A stretch of DNA of 64,000 bases. It comes from Phytophthora colocasiae. Lineage: Eukaryota > Oomycota > Peronosporomycetes > Peronosporales > Peronosporaceae. A program made the position numbers and the translations under genes. The DNA is taken from the NCBI GenBank assembly GCA_018806915.1, contig JAGKQI010000091.1:3286001-3350000 (forward strand). Direction: 5' to 3'. How positions within the stretch are numbered: position 1 is the stretch's first letter; each line of letters opens with the position of its first letter. Positions 21,112 to 30,661 of the stretch are shown in pieces. Below the pieces are notes generated by a model. It was not told the origin of the DNA. It did not search any database and saw only the letters and a program-made list of their open reading frames with translations.

Positions 21112-21345
21112 GGTGCCAGACGACCGGCAGGACCCTTCCAGCCGAGAACGCGAGGAAACATGCCGAGGCGCATCGCTTGGCGAGAGGTGGCGATCAGCGT
21201 AGATGGGGTAGATGCAGACACTGTACTGAGCGACATGAACTCCTTCGAGATTACGAAGAGCAACTCCAGGGCCTGCACGGCCTGCTCGGACGTCGCTCCA
21301 CATCAGATGCGCTACAGATTGCTGGCATGCAATTCTACTTTCTAA
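21112..21345 (+). pseudogene. Possible MULE transposase N-terminal scrap
   Basis: The frame beginning RRPAGPFQPRTRGNMPRR and containing ACTACSDVAPHQMR has a short CxxC pair. It reminds me of the start of oomycete MULE-type transposases, where a zinc-finger region precedes the MULE domain. Nothing of the MULE catalytic core follows in any frame before the SET gene on the other strand. The assignment rests on recollection of a family style and is weak. Confidence 0.3.
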
Positions 21346-21628
21346 CTCGTCCAGGACACAGGCAAGTACAACTAGAGCTGACCTGAGCATATAATTGTGT
21401 TGCCCTCTCTACCGGCCACTTACTACGTATGAGCGTTTGCTGTGAATGTCCCCCACCAGGCGCTAAGCTTCGAAGATGAAAAGTGGTCGGATATTGGATA
21501 CATTTCATGTTGATCAAGCGACCCGAGAAATAACAATTAGGACGATTACCTCGCTCGGGAAAGACAGAGTTGTCATTTACTTGAATAGTTATGCAAGCTC
21601 TGCAAGACTAGTGCCTGTTCTCGAAGTC

Positions 21629-23473
21629 CTAGACTCCTTCGTGTCCACCGTCTTCTTCATCATCGGGGTCAACCCAACAGGAGTCGCACGCGCACTTGAG
21701 CCATATCTCGTCACCGTAGTTGACAGTAAGTTGCGTGCCAGGCCGGACAGTCTTGATCATCCGTGCGAGCACCTTGACGTTGGTTCTGTTATGCATCTCG
21801 ACGAATTCCACGTTGGGGTCGCAGGAATGGCTCATGAATCTTGTGATTGAACCGCACTTCAATGCCTCTACGTAGACGAACATGCCCGAAGCTGACTGCG
21901 TGTTGAGAAGCATGGTGTAGCCGCTGTTTTGCTTGATGGCCTGTGCAGGCTGGCCTTCCAACACAGCGGGGTACTCGAACAACCGCCCCACGTACTCGCC
22001 GACAACATCCCCCACCTCTATGTAGGCAGTGGTGTGCACGCCAAGCCCCACACGACAGGTGTCGTACAATTTTAGACCCGGGGGATGCGCGGTGAGTTGC
22101 TACAGGCTCCTCCTAAGCTGCAGCACTCGGGGGTGCAGTAGATCGATAGTAAAGCATTCTTACAAGAGTCCATGAAGCAATCCCCAATGCATTGGCAGGG
22201 ACCCCCGTCACCAATGTCCCCTCAGGCACTAAAGGTTCAGTAATAGGCCGCACGGATGTTGGCCAATCCATCTCCTTCATTAGGTCCAGCGTCTTGGTCC
22301 TGGTCCCCAAGAAGTTTGGCCGCCGGACGTGAAGAGCGCGAAGGCGATCCTTGACGCCGGCGCGTTGTAGAATATCCTTTGTCGACCGAGCCTTCACAGT
22401 GTGTGCATGGTATATGCTCGTACCGCTGCGGGTAACAGCGCACTTCTTCTGGTCGCGGCGCTTCCGCGATCGGGGAACATGCCAGCTTGCAGGTCGCTTC
22501 TTGGCCTGGTGGCGGATTTTCGCTCGCTGCAACCGGGTTGGAATGGACCTCAGATAGTCGTTCAAGTCCATCAACTGAACGTCGTTTAACGCGTGCACGT
22601 CCTGGGACCCTTGACAATGACTGCCAGCCAAAGCCTCGTTTTCAGACTCTTCTGCACTTGTTCTTGATGCAATTCCACTGACCTGGAGCTGCGCTACACC
22701 CTCTGCAGTAGCACTGGCCGTCTGCGCACCTCGCGGATCTCCGACATCAGCTGGTACTGCATCCGTCTCGACGTTAGCTTCGGCAGACTCCGAATCCTCG
22801 CATGAATCTCCTCGTTCGAAGCTTTGGAAACATGATTAACGTCTTAGAGAGGACATTGCACGCGATCTCGGGGCACTGGAGGCAGGTGAATCCGTCGCTG
22901 GGGCCACGACTGCGGTGGTACTTACCCCAGATAGCCCACTGGGAATATCCTCGCTTAATACACCTCCGCCTTGGTAAACAGCAGCAAACGCCTGCTGAAC
23001 TGCCACCTTAATCGCTTTACTGAAAGTGCTGGCCCGTATTGGAGCGTCAAAAACTCCTGCCACCAACTTGAACGTCCGCAGCTTGCGCCACAGCGCTTTT
23101 CCCTCGGCGATCCGCCTCCCAGAGCAGTCCACGATGCGCTTCAGCATCATCGTCGGGGCAATGATATCGCCTGAGTCCAGCTTGAGCGCCGTGCTCGCGT
23201 CGGGGCTAGTTTTGACACTCAACACCACAGCCTCGCGGTATCCACGCGGGTCGCCACATACAAACGCCATCGAGTAATACGCGATCTGCTCGCCGGGGCG
23301 GAGCTCCTCCGGAGGTAGCTGGGAAGCTGAGAGGGGCGACATCGGCTGGGTGCTGGTGCTGGGTGCGACGGCAGCGCGCTCAGCTTGGCTTGGTGGGCGG
23401 ATATTTGAGTGAGTGCCGAACGGCTTCCTCTCACTCGCACCACCTTCGCGCAACAGCACTTCGGAAGACTCAT
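21629..23473 (-). pseudogene. SET-domain protein (histone-methyltransferase-like), broken
   Basis: Three minus-strand blocks in different frames form one gene. 23459-22836 is the N-terminal region (PPEELRPGEQIAYYSMAF, KALWRKLRTFKLV). 22631-22113 is a basic linker that, after a frame change, gives a pre-SET/AWS-like cysteine cluster (CIGDCFMDSCKNA, CTPECCSLGGACSNSP, about 22185-22090). 22069-21629 is the SET domain: GLGVHTTAYIEVGDVVGEY, the cofactor motif RFMSHSCDPN, LTVNYGDEIW, and a post-SET CACDSC. SET proteins transfer methyl groups to lysines of histones or other proteins. At least two frameshifts and a stop between AWS and SET make this copy dead. Lying inside inverted repeats, it is transposon cargo. 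Confidence 0.75.
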
Positions 23474-23500
23474 CGGTGCCTCACGGCGCTAAACGAGGCC

Positions 23501-23960
23501 GCGACGCAGAACCGGGCGCCTTCAGATGCACTGGCGCTGCGACCGCGACGCACTGGCGATGTCGTTTTGTGCGATGTACATGGTGTGTTTTTCAGATTCC
23601 AACGTCTGTTTCTAACGTTTCCTCGATGTACATGGTGTGTTTTTCAGATTCCAACGTCTGTTTCTAACGTTTCCTCAACTCAAGGTGCTGTGTAGAGATA
23701 AGATAAACCCGCCGCAGCTGTTTGCAAGTCGTACAACGATGCAACTTCCAAAGCCGCGACGCAGAACCGGGCGCCTTCGGATGCACTGGCGCTGCGACCG
23801 CGACGCACTGGCGATGTCGTTTTGTGCGATGTACATGGTGTGTTTTTCAGATTCCAACGTCTGTTTCTAATGTTTCCTCAACTCAAGGTGCTGTGTAGAG
23901 ATAAGATAAACCCGCCGCAGCTGTTTGCAAGTCGTACAACGATGCAACTTTAAAGCTTCT
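23501..23960 (+). repeat. Nested tandem repeats (52 bp and 203 bp periods)
   Basis: A 52-base unit starting GATGTACATGGTGTG is tandem at 23573-23624 and 23625-23676 and recurs at 23828. The larger block containing it repeats with a period of 203 bases (AACTCAAGGTGCTG at 23677 and 23880). A GCGACGCAGAACCGGGCGCC unit is at 23501 and 23756. The tract lies at the 5' side of the SET gene, inside the inner inverted-repeat element. Confidence 0.8.
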
Positions 23961-24291
23961 AGCTCCAGCATTGTATTGTACCCTGCAGAAGTGAAGACAC
24001 CGGTAGTGTATTACTAGGAATATTAAAGCTACCAGAGATAGAAAATACGACATGGTAATAACGACGCGCATGCTGCGGGTTTCATACATGCAAAGCGCAG
24101 CAGCCTTGAATGCAAAAGTCTCAGACTTTAGCCTTGGTTTCCAACCGTCTCCTCGCTACCATTTCACCCCTGTTCAGTGAACAGTGTTCACTTCTCTGCT
24201 CTGCGGTTGTTCGGACTATGCGACTGGCTAAAAAAAAACTGAGGGGTGACACTTGACAAAGCGGAGCAAATCCTACTTGGCTGTTGCGCTT

Positions 24292-24304
24292 ATATATATA
24301 TATC
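24292..24304. repeat. Short TA microsatellite
   Basis: Six to seven TA units just inside the right arm of the inner element. Confidence 0.7.
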
Positions 24305-25077
24305 ATGTCTGTGATTGGCTAGAATAGGGGGGTGACAGTTAACAAAAGCGGACACTTGACACCGATATTACGGTAAGAGCCGATTGCCAATTAAGAGCCA
24401 TCCTCCATTTTGACCTATCATGCAGTGTTTTTGAGTTTTACCACCTCTTATTCGCTAATACGTCATAAGTACGAATACCTGCACATTTCTATTCAAAAAA
24501 TATGGCGGAAAACCCGTAAAGTTTTAGCGCCACAACCATTCAATCTGTCAATTACAAAGACCACGCCCGGACTATACGACTGTGGGTGGACGTTGGCTAA
24601 CCCATGAAGTCCTGCAAGAACTTACAGTCAACGATGGTAACAGAAAAGAGAAAGCGACAACCCTTCCCCCCGAAGGGCCCTCAAGGCTCGAGCTGTCAGC
24701 ACTTGAATTATAGCAGTGATCGGCCTTCACCTACAGTAATGTATATACTGGTATATTTAATATTAGAAACTGAATATTAAAAGATGGAGTAGCCCTATAC
24801 CTCCAGCTGGCAAATTTTCAGAACGCGTTCTTCTTAGTGAAAGCAAGGTAAAAAGCGGCTCTTAATTGGCAAGACCGGCAAATTTGTGGGCTCCACAGCA
24901 ACGCGTGCCTTGCTCGCGGTTTCATTCGCTCGCAGATGTATTAATCTTAAAAAAATCGTGGAGAGAATGCACTTTCTAGAACTGTGTTGCTTTTTACCCC
25001 TTTCAAAGTGGTTGCCGAGGAATGATCGAGAGCTTGGACCGAATCTGACACGGCTCTTAATTGACCATTTCCCTTAC

Positions 25078-25556
25078 TAGCCTCGTAGAACTTCCTAGAT
25101 CACCACCGGATTTATTGGACGTCGTTAAATAGACTAAGCGATCGATGTATTGTGCTTTACAAGAGTTTTGGCAAACGAATAGCGCCTCTAAATCAACGAC
25201 AAATCCTAAAAGTTCTCCCACAAAAGGGACGTAACACAACGTAAAAAAAAGTGTTTTTAGACGCTAGCAACGGAATGCCGCATTTAAAATCGAACAAGCG
25301 TTCCTACCACCCTTGCATGGTTTCTCGGTACGTATCATACGTAATTGGGTAGCTCCTGAAACCTCAAAGCACCAAAAGCTCAATTCAGTAGAACCAGTGC
25401 ATTGATGTTTTGATGCAAGTGGACCAACGCATCCGGAAACCCTTCTGGAGGGAGAGATTCGAGTTGAAGTGTGATCTTTCCGCAGGCTTTCATCTACACC
25501 GTAGTCGTCTTTCCCGACAGCACGTATACGTACGCGCATTTTATCTCGTGCTTACA
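25078..25556. other. Spacer left of Harbinger transposase
   Basis: No gene recognised. It should contain the left terminus of the PIF/Harbinger element, but I could not match it to a right terminus by eye. Confidence 0.4.
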
Positions 25557-26592
25557 ATGCAACACGCCGCTCTCCTCGCATTTTGGCACCGTCATCGACA
25601 AGGCTGTCGACACCGGCAACGCAAGCCTCGGACTCCGTTTCAGCGTCGGCTTGATGCCGAAGCCCGTCGTCACCGAGACCGCCTTGTCGTCCGAGCGGCT
25701 CTCGTGTCGCCATCGACTTCTCCGTTCATGAAGCTGTTCAGCTCCGGGGACGAGCAGTCGTTGATCACGTTGACAGGGTTTGATCATACTTCTTTCGCGT
25801 ACATTCCCGAGCGCTACGCACCGCTTTACGATTCGCACTCTCCGTATTCTGCTGATGGCTGTATCCGCCAGCTTGACGACAACACCAGTCTTGGAGGAAG
25901 ACCACGCAGCATGACGGCTTCGATGATTCTCGCTCTGGCGTTGGCGTGGACTCGCACGCGTGGGTCGGAATACATTTTGTGTATGCTGATTGGTGTTACG
26001 CATACCGTTTGCTCGCTGTTTCTACGATTCAGCAGAAGGATACTTTTGAAGGTGCTAGCCGAAGACGAGTATGCTGCTGTTCGTTTGCCGTCACAAGACG
26101 AAATTATAACCTTTCAGCGCGTTATATCTGACAAGTACCCATCTCTTCCAGACGTATTCGCTGTTGCTGATGGACTCAAGCTTCATATTGAGCAATCAAG
26201 CGACTCCGTCCAACAAAATGCGTTTTACAATGGGTGGACTCATGGACACTACGTGAGCGAGTCATCACGGCTTGCGCTATCAATGCTCCCGGTTCAATGC
26301 ACGATTCCTTGATTGCAGAATGGGGGGGGGGCGTATACAGCAAGCTAGAGCGGGTGTATGAGCAAACAGGGGCGCGTTGCGTTGTTCATTCTGCATTTCA
26401 AAGGGAGATTACCCGTTTCTGATTAAGTCCGCACAAGATCATCTTGCAGACAACCCAACACCAGTTGAACTTCGTGTTCTGCAACAGGCTACGTCCGTTC
26501 GACAGACAGCAGAGTGGAGAATGCGAGCCTTTCAAAGCTCGTTTCCTAGGATAAAAGACCAGATGCAGTTCGAGCAAAATGGCGAAAGATAG
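25557..26592 (+). pseudogene. PIF/Harbinger transposase, frameshifted
   Basis: From ATG 25557 the frame reads through LITLTGFDHTSFAYIPERY and the helix-turn-helix-like core (GGRPRSMTASMILALAL). It reaches the first catalytic aspartate in VADGLKLHIEQS and then WTHGHYVS. The frame changes near 26255, giving CAINAPGSMHDSLIAEWGG with the second catalytic aspartate, and again near 26390 to the C-terminal segment ending 26592. This is the DDE_Tnp_4 family, whose members work together with a Myb/SANT-like partner. Two frameshifts inactivate it. An exact run of ten G at 26323-26332 in the second block may itself be a slippage site. The partner gene lies convergently at 26797-27700. Confidence 0.75.
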
Positions 26593-26796
26593 AAAATCAT
26601 CTCAAGTCTCGTGCTACTGTTTAACTTACGAGCACGCCTCGTAGGAATCAACCAAATTCTGAGTTCATTTATGCCATATCTAGGACCCGAAGCGAACCAT
26701 CTACTCGACTAGTGAACTTGTAAATTAAAATGCAAAAACACTCGTTTCATTTTTGTTAAAGATGAATGAAAACAATCAGGAAGCGAACAATCTGCC

Positions 26797-27745
26797 TTAT
26801 TCGCTGATCGGTTCGCCTGCATTCGCTGCAGAGTTGGCCTTGCTAGTAAGTAACAGTAAGCTTACCAATTCTTGGTGAAGTCGGCGGGTTTCTTGTCTCT
26901 CTTCTAGCCGTTGGATACGCTCCGCTTCTCGCTCCTCATCACGACGAGCTCTTTCTTCTTCGCGCCGTGTTCGTTCATCGGCACGCACTTGCTCCCAGCG
27001 CATACGCAATTCCTCAGCGCGCTGGCGTTCTTGCTCAAGCGACAAGCGCATCATGGCGAGAAAGCGAGCGTCAGTGTCATCCTCAGGGCGACTTAAAATG
27101 CCCTCGTCTGTTGACGATAGGACGTGCTACGTCGAAGGGACTTGAGGTTGCAGTGGCTGATGAATGTGTTGCTGGAGGAGGTTGCGGTGTTGCTGGTCTC
27201 GCCAATGAGTTTGCAGGCTGCTGTGTGGGCGATGAGAAGCCTCCTCGAGGCGGCTGTAGGAGCTGGCCAGCTTGTGCAGGCGGAGTAGGCGACGAGAAAT
27301 CGAGTTGAGCCTCCGCGGCCGCATCTTCACCGTCCCCCAAGTCTGCACGACGTGTCATCTCTGCCCGTACTCGCTTTGCATGCATCACATTTGCAGGAAT
27401 GTTTGGATCTCCTGTTGGAATCTGCTTACGGTGCTGCTTGGCGAACTTTCGCTTCAAAGAATCAGTTGTTCGGTCATCACCAACGTAGGCAGCATTATGG
27501 AGAGAAGTCACGTAGTACCATTCATCACGAGAAATCGGTAGATGGGTCTCAAGAAGCTCCAAGAGGTTATCCGTCTCGGCGTCAGAAAACCCTTCACCTC
27601 TAGCTCGTGGCTGGCGTTGCTGATCTTCTATCTCGGTTGCTTGTGTGAACTGGGTAAGCGGCGTCTCAAGAAGTCGCTGCATCACTGTATAGTGCTGTGT
27701 CTGGTTGTTAGAAAAACGAAAACTGAGGTAAACTGCTGCGACCAC
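26797..27745 (-). pseudogene. Harbinger partner protein (Myb/SANT-like, DUF6818 type)
   Basis: Read from about 27700 downward, the protein has a trihelix/Myb-like DNA-binding region (GFSDAETDNLLELLETHLPI, EWYYVTSLHN, TDSLKRKFAKQH, PTGDPNIPANVMHAKR). A Pro/Gln/Ala-rich linker follows. After a one-base frame change near 27090 comes an Arg/Glu-rich coiled coil (27054-26797) ending NAGEPISE. PIF/Harbinger elements need such a partner for nuclear import and DNA binding of the transposase. The stop at 27083 in the first frame and the immediate continuation in the other frame mark a single indel. The upstream start is uncertain: the methionine at 27745 is outside the conserved part, and MQRLLETPLTQF, about 20 codons later, is equally possible. 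Confidence 0.7.
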
Positions 27746-29707
27746 ACTGCTTGCGGACGCTATCGTTATCTTTCCTAGAGTTCTGAGGTAGCATGGACCA
27801 AATGCACTTCAAGTTCGCACGTTCACGAGCCTCGGACAGATATGGTCAACTGGGACGTCTCGACCTAAACAGAAAGGGCACCCGGGTCCTTTTTTTGGCT
27901 TGCATGAGGACCAGATTTGAGGAAATGAGGTTTCAGGAGCGACCCATTTAGCGAGAAGATTGCACTAACGCGTGCTGTGAGGGTAGTTTTGTATAGCGCT
28001 ATTACGATGTCTCTACCTTTGCCTGACGACTTGTAGGTTCATTTAACGGTGCAGTTTGGGCAGCCATACACAAACAGCAGATCCATTCATGGACCACCGA
28101 TTATATTTACTTTCACGCCTCGGGATGGACACGTTGTTCTTCGAGCCAAGATTGCCAACGAGCCTCTCCCGTGTTCTCTTAGTTAGAACTTTACGCGTGA
28201 GACCAAGGTCAAACTGCAAAGCTCTGCAATTTTTGCAGTTGAAACGTTGGGTAGACCAGGAAATCTCGTCTTAAGAGCTTCTTGGAGTTTCTCGATATAG
28301 AAACAGGGATGTTCCTTGTCGCGAAGTCGGTGAAACTTTGATCGCGGAGCAGGGGGCGTACAGTGAACCCTAGTTATACGACTACTGAAAATGGGTTTTC
28401 AGAGCCTACAACGGTAGGTTGGCGTGTGGTACCTTGCGGTATCCCCGTGGGTTCGTTGTCTTCGGAAATATGACCCTCGCCGGAGTCTGAGAATGTATTG
28501 TGAAGAGAAGTTGGAGTTCCCTTGGAGTCTGGTGTCGGTATTCAGGAAATCCTTCCAGGAGCGTTCGGGAGTCGGAATCATCTCTGGAAACCAAGTTGGT
28601 TTCCAGGAATTCGGCGGTCGAAAAGAGATTAATATACCAGAGAAAAGTCTGGTATCTGTGTCTGAATATCGCAAATCCAGAACCAATACACCTGCCTTTC
28701 AGAGATATACAACCAATATACAGAGTTCGAGAATATACAAATATATACAGCCGTTCTTATTCTTTCTAGGCCCTTGAACGGTGGGCTAACACTCCAGGTC
28801 AGCTAGGGACTTACTACCAGACACCTGGTCTGTCTGGTATCCCTTTACGTTCGCGCACCACCCTCTAATATAGAGGGAAAATACAAACCAATACAATCGG
28901 CTATATACAACAGTCTACCTTGCACTCTGAAAACGACTGTCTAGTTTCCAGAGCCTGTCCAAATGAGCAATATGAAATGTGCTACCGCTAGAGACAAAAC
29001 AAACGACCCAACTAGGATAAAAATAGGCGGTCCTTTCAGGTCTCTACGTTACCTGATCTCCACCTAAGGGGATTGAATTTGGTGGAGATCACACGGCGTA
29101 CGTCCTTGACGCAGTGGCTTGGATACCTCTCAAGCGGACTTGTGCAGTAGCAAGCAAATTGAACTCTGTTTATCGTTTATCTTTCTCATAACTATCATAT
29201 ATCTCTGGTAACTCTCTTCTTCTTGTCGTCTTTCGCGTCCTTTGTGCAGTCAGTCTTCGTATGTCAGGTATACTTGGTTCTTGTATGCATCAGGCATCTT
29301 GACTTGGCTTCAGTATGCAGTCTGTGCAGCCGATCTCGATGGTTTAACGGGTAGAGACGTCATTACGGGGGATTTGCAGGTTAGTAATCACTTGAATGCG
29401 TGACTTGAACTTGGGTTCACTTGGTTTCAGTATGGTCTTGGATCTTTGGTGGTTTCAGAGTCTGGTATTCTGGTTTTCAGAGTCTGATATCACTTGGTTT
29501 TCCGAGTCTTGGTCGCTCAGAGTTGGAGATACCAGAGTCTTGAGTAAGAAGCCAGAGTACGGAGCACCAATGCTACAACGTACATGAAGATCTTGAGGGT
29601 TGCGCGGGTGCGCGGCGTCCGGCGCGCGATACTTGGTCTCTGCGGGTATATATTGTGAATCCTTGAACCATCCATCGTCGCGCTGGACGGTAACGGGATG
29701 AGGTCTC
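27746..29707. other. Gene-poor stretch with CAGAGTCTGG-type iterations
   Basis: No frame shows a recognised domain. 28590-28690 and 29420-29560 are full of variants of CAGAGTCTGGTATC and TTGGTTTTC. They look like pieces of old long terminal repeats or a minisatellite. Several poly-pyrimidine and TA-rich patches are present without a clear unit. Confidence 0.4.
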
Positions 29708-30164
29708 TCAGAGATACGTTCTTCTGAGAGATTTTCCGCCAGAAATTAGGCACTCATCGTCGGGGAAAGTCCGGTGACCAGACAGAGTGTAGTTGACTTT
29801 CAGAGGTGTGCACACTCTGAAGTACACTTCTGGTCCTTTGGGCCCCTTTACAGTCAGGCGAAGGTTTATCCACAATCTTTCACAGATGTCGCACGGGTGC
29901 GGCCGCGTTCCAAATCCCTCTCTCTCTCGTAACCCATAATAAAACCAGTTGCATCGTAACGTAATATCCACCTGTCGCTCGAAAATCGGACATAACATCA
30001 TGTCATCCTCCACAAACCCTTTGACAAACTTGATGCATTGAAGAGGCCACCGTGTCTTTCGTTTAATTTGTACGTTAGGCATGACGTTTCCACGAGCAAA
30101 CCCCATCGCGAAATTGACCGTGTAGAAACTCCTATCACTAACGCTACAACCGCTAGGTCTATAT
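29708..30164 (-). pseudogene. Tc1/mariner-like transposase fragment, distal part
   Basis: Minus-strand frames directly adjoining the chromovirus read DLAVVALVIGVSTRSISRW, the recognition part of a helix-turn-helix. After a frame change they read TRWPLQCIKFVKGFVEDD and YYGLREREGFGTR, the inter-domain region of Tc1/IS630-like transposases. The catalytic DDE region is not visible. The proximal part lies beyond the retrotransposon at 37604-37715. Together they form one gene split by insertion after the codons for YPDDI. Confidence 0.5.
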
Positions 30165-30479
30165 TATGACGGGGGTCACACAGCACTTCACACAGAGGAA
30201 GGCTTGGAGTATACAAACTCCTAGTGAACGGCAGTTCACTCGGTCCCCAAAGACTTGGGAGACTAACTAAAGATTAGGTAGATTTAAGACTGAATATATT
30301 ATAGATACTTGTTAGCTTGGCCTGCAATACAAACTAAAAGATATCTATAGTGTAACCTATATAGAAGGTGATAGGTGGCTGCGGAGCCACCTGCCACGTG
30401 TCACCATGATGTGTGACACACCAAATGTATCCACTTCGGAAGAGTGACTAAAGTCACTCTTCAATGTAACCCCGTTACA
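30165..30479 (-). repeat. Chromovirus downstream (3') long terminal repeat
   Basis: 315 bases, nearly identical to 37289-37598. It has a five-base extra segment in the GGAGCCACC...CCACGTGTCACC region, two fewer A in the AAAAGATATC run, and TATGAC where the other copy has TGTGAC. Confidence 0.92.
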
Positions 30480-30661
30480 TCCTCCCCCACTTAGATTCGA
30501 CTCTAGTCCAATCAGAGAAGAGAGAAAATCCCTTTCACATTTCTCTCTTCAATGTCGAAATCGATCGACCTGCCGCCAGCTCTTATCGCTGCAGCTTCTG
30601 CTCTCACAGAGCACAGGGCGCACTGCCAACGCGTACCAAGCTTCCTTAGAAGCCCAGCAAC

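Larger units (their letters stand above)
20831..24373. mobile_element. Inner inverted-repeat element carrying a SET-domain gene
   Basis: CCGTAATATCGGTGTCAAGT and three more bases at 20831-20853 are perfectly mirrored at 24351-24373. Both sides are flanked by TA (20829-20830, 24374-24375). Inside the arms further partial copies of GTGACACTTGAC occur near 24243 and 24329. The cargo is a decayed minus-strand SET-domain gene, a plus-strand scrap at 21112-21345, and tandem repeats at 23501-23960. A TA target duplication is typical of Tc1/mariner-like elements, but no matching transposase is present, so the element is non-autonomous or of unknown superfamily. Confidence 0.7.
20812..25077. mobile_element. 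Outer inverted-repeat element, interrupted
   Basis: TAAGGGAAATGGTCAATTA at 20812-20830 has its exact complement at 25059-25077. Removing the inner element (20831-24373) plus one TA restores GTCAATTAAGAGCCG at the left end, which is what the right arm reads when complemented. So the terminal repeat is at least 26 bp and the uninterrupted element is about 720 bases: a MITE. Subterminal GCCAATTAAGAGCC (24386-24399) and its complement (24857-24870) add a second inverted pair. Its flanks suggest a TA target duplication. No protein gene is seen in 24376-25058. Confidence 0.7.

Noticed and set aside
28399..28777. Overlapping open frames of about 100 codons on both strands
   Set aside because: No domain and repetitive CAGAGTCTGG content; likely non-coding repeat DNA.
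29340..29375. GGTTTAACGGGTAGAGACG resembling a tRNA D-arm
   Set aside because: No matching acceptor stem, anticodon arm or T-arm could be folded around it.
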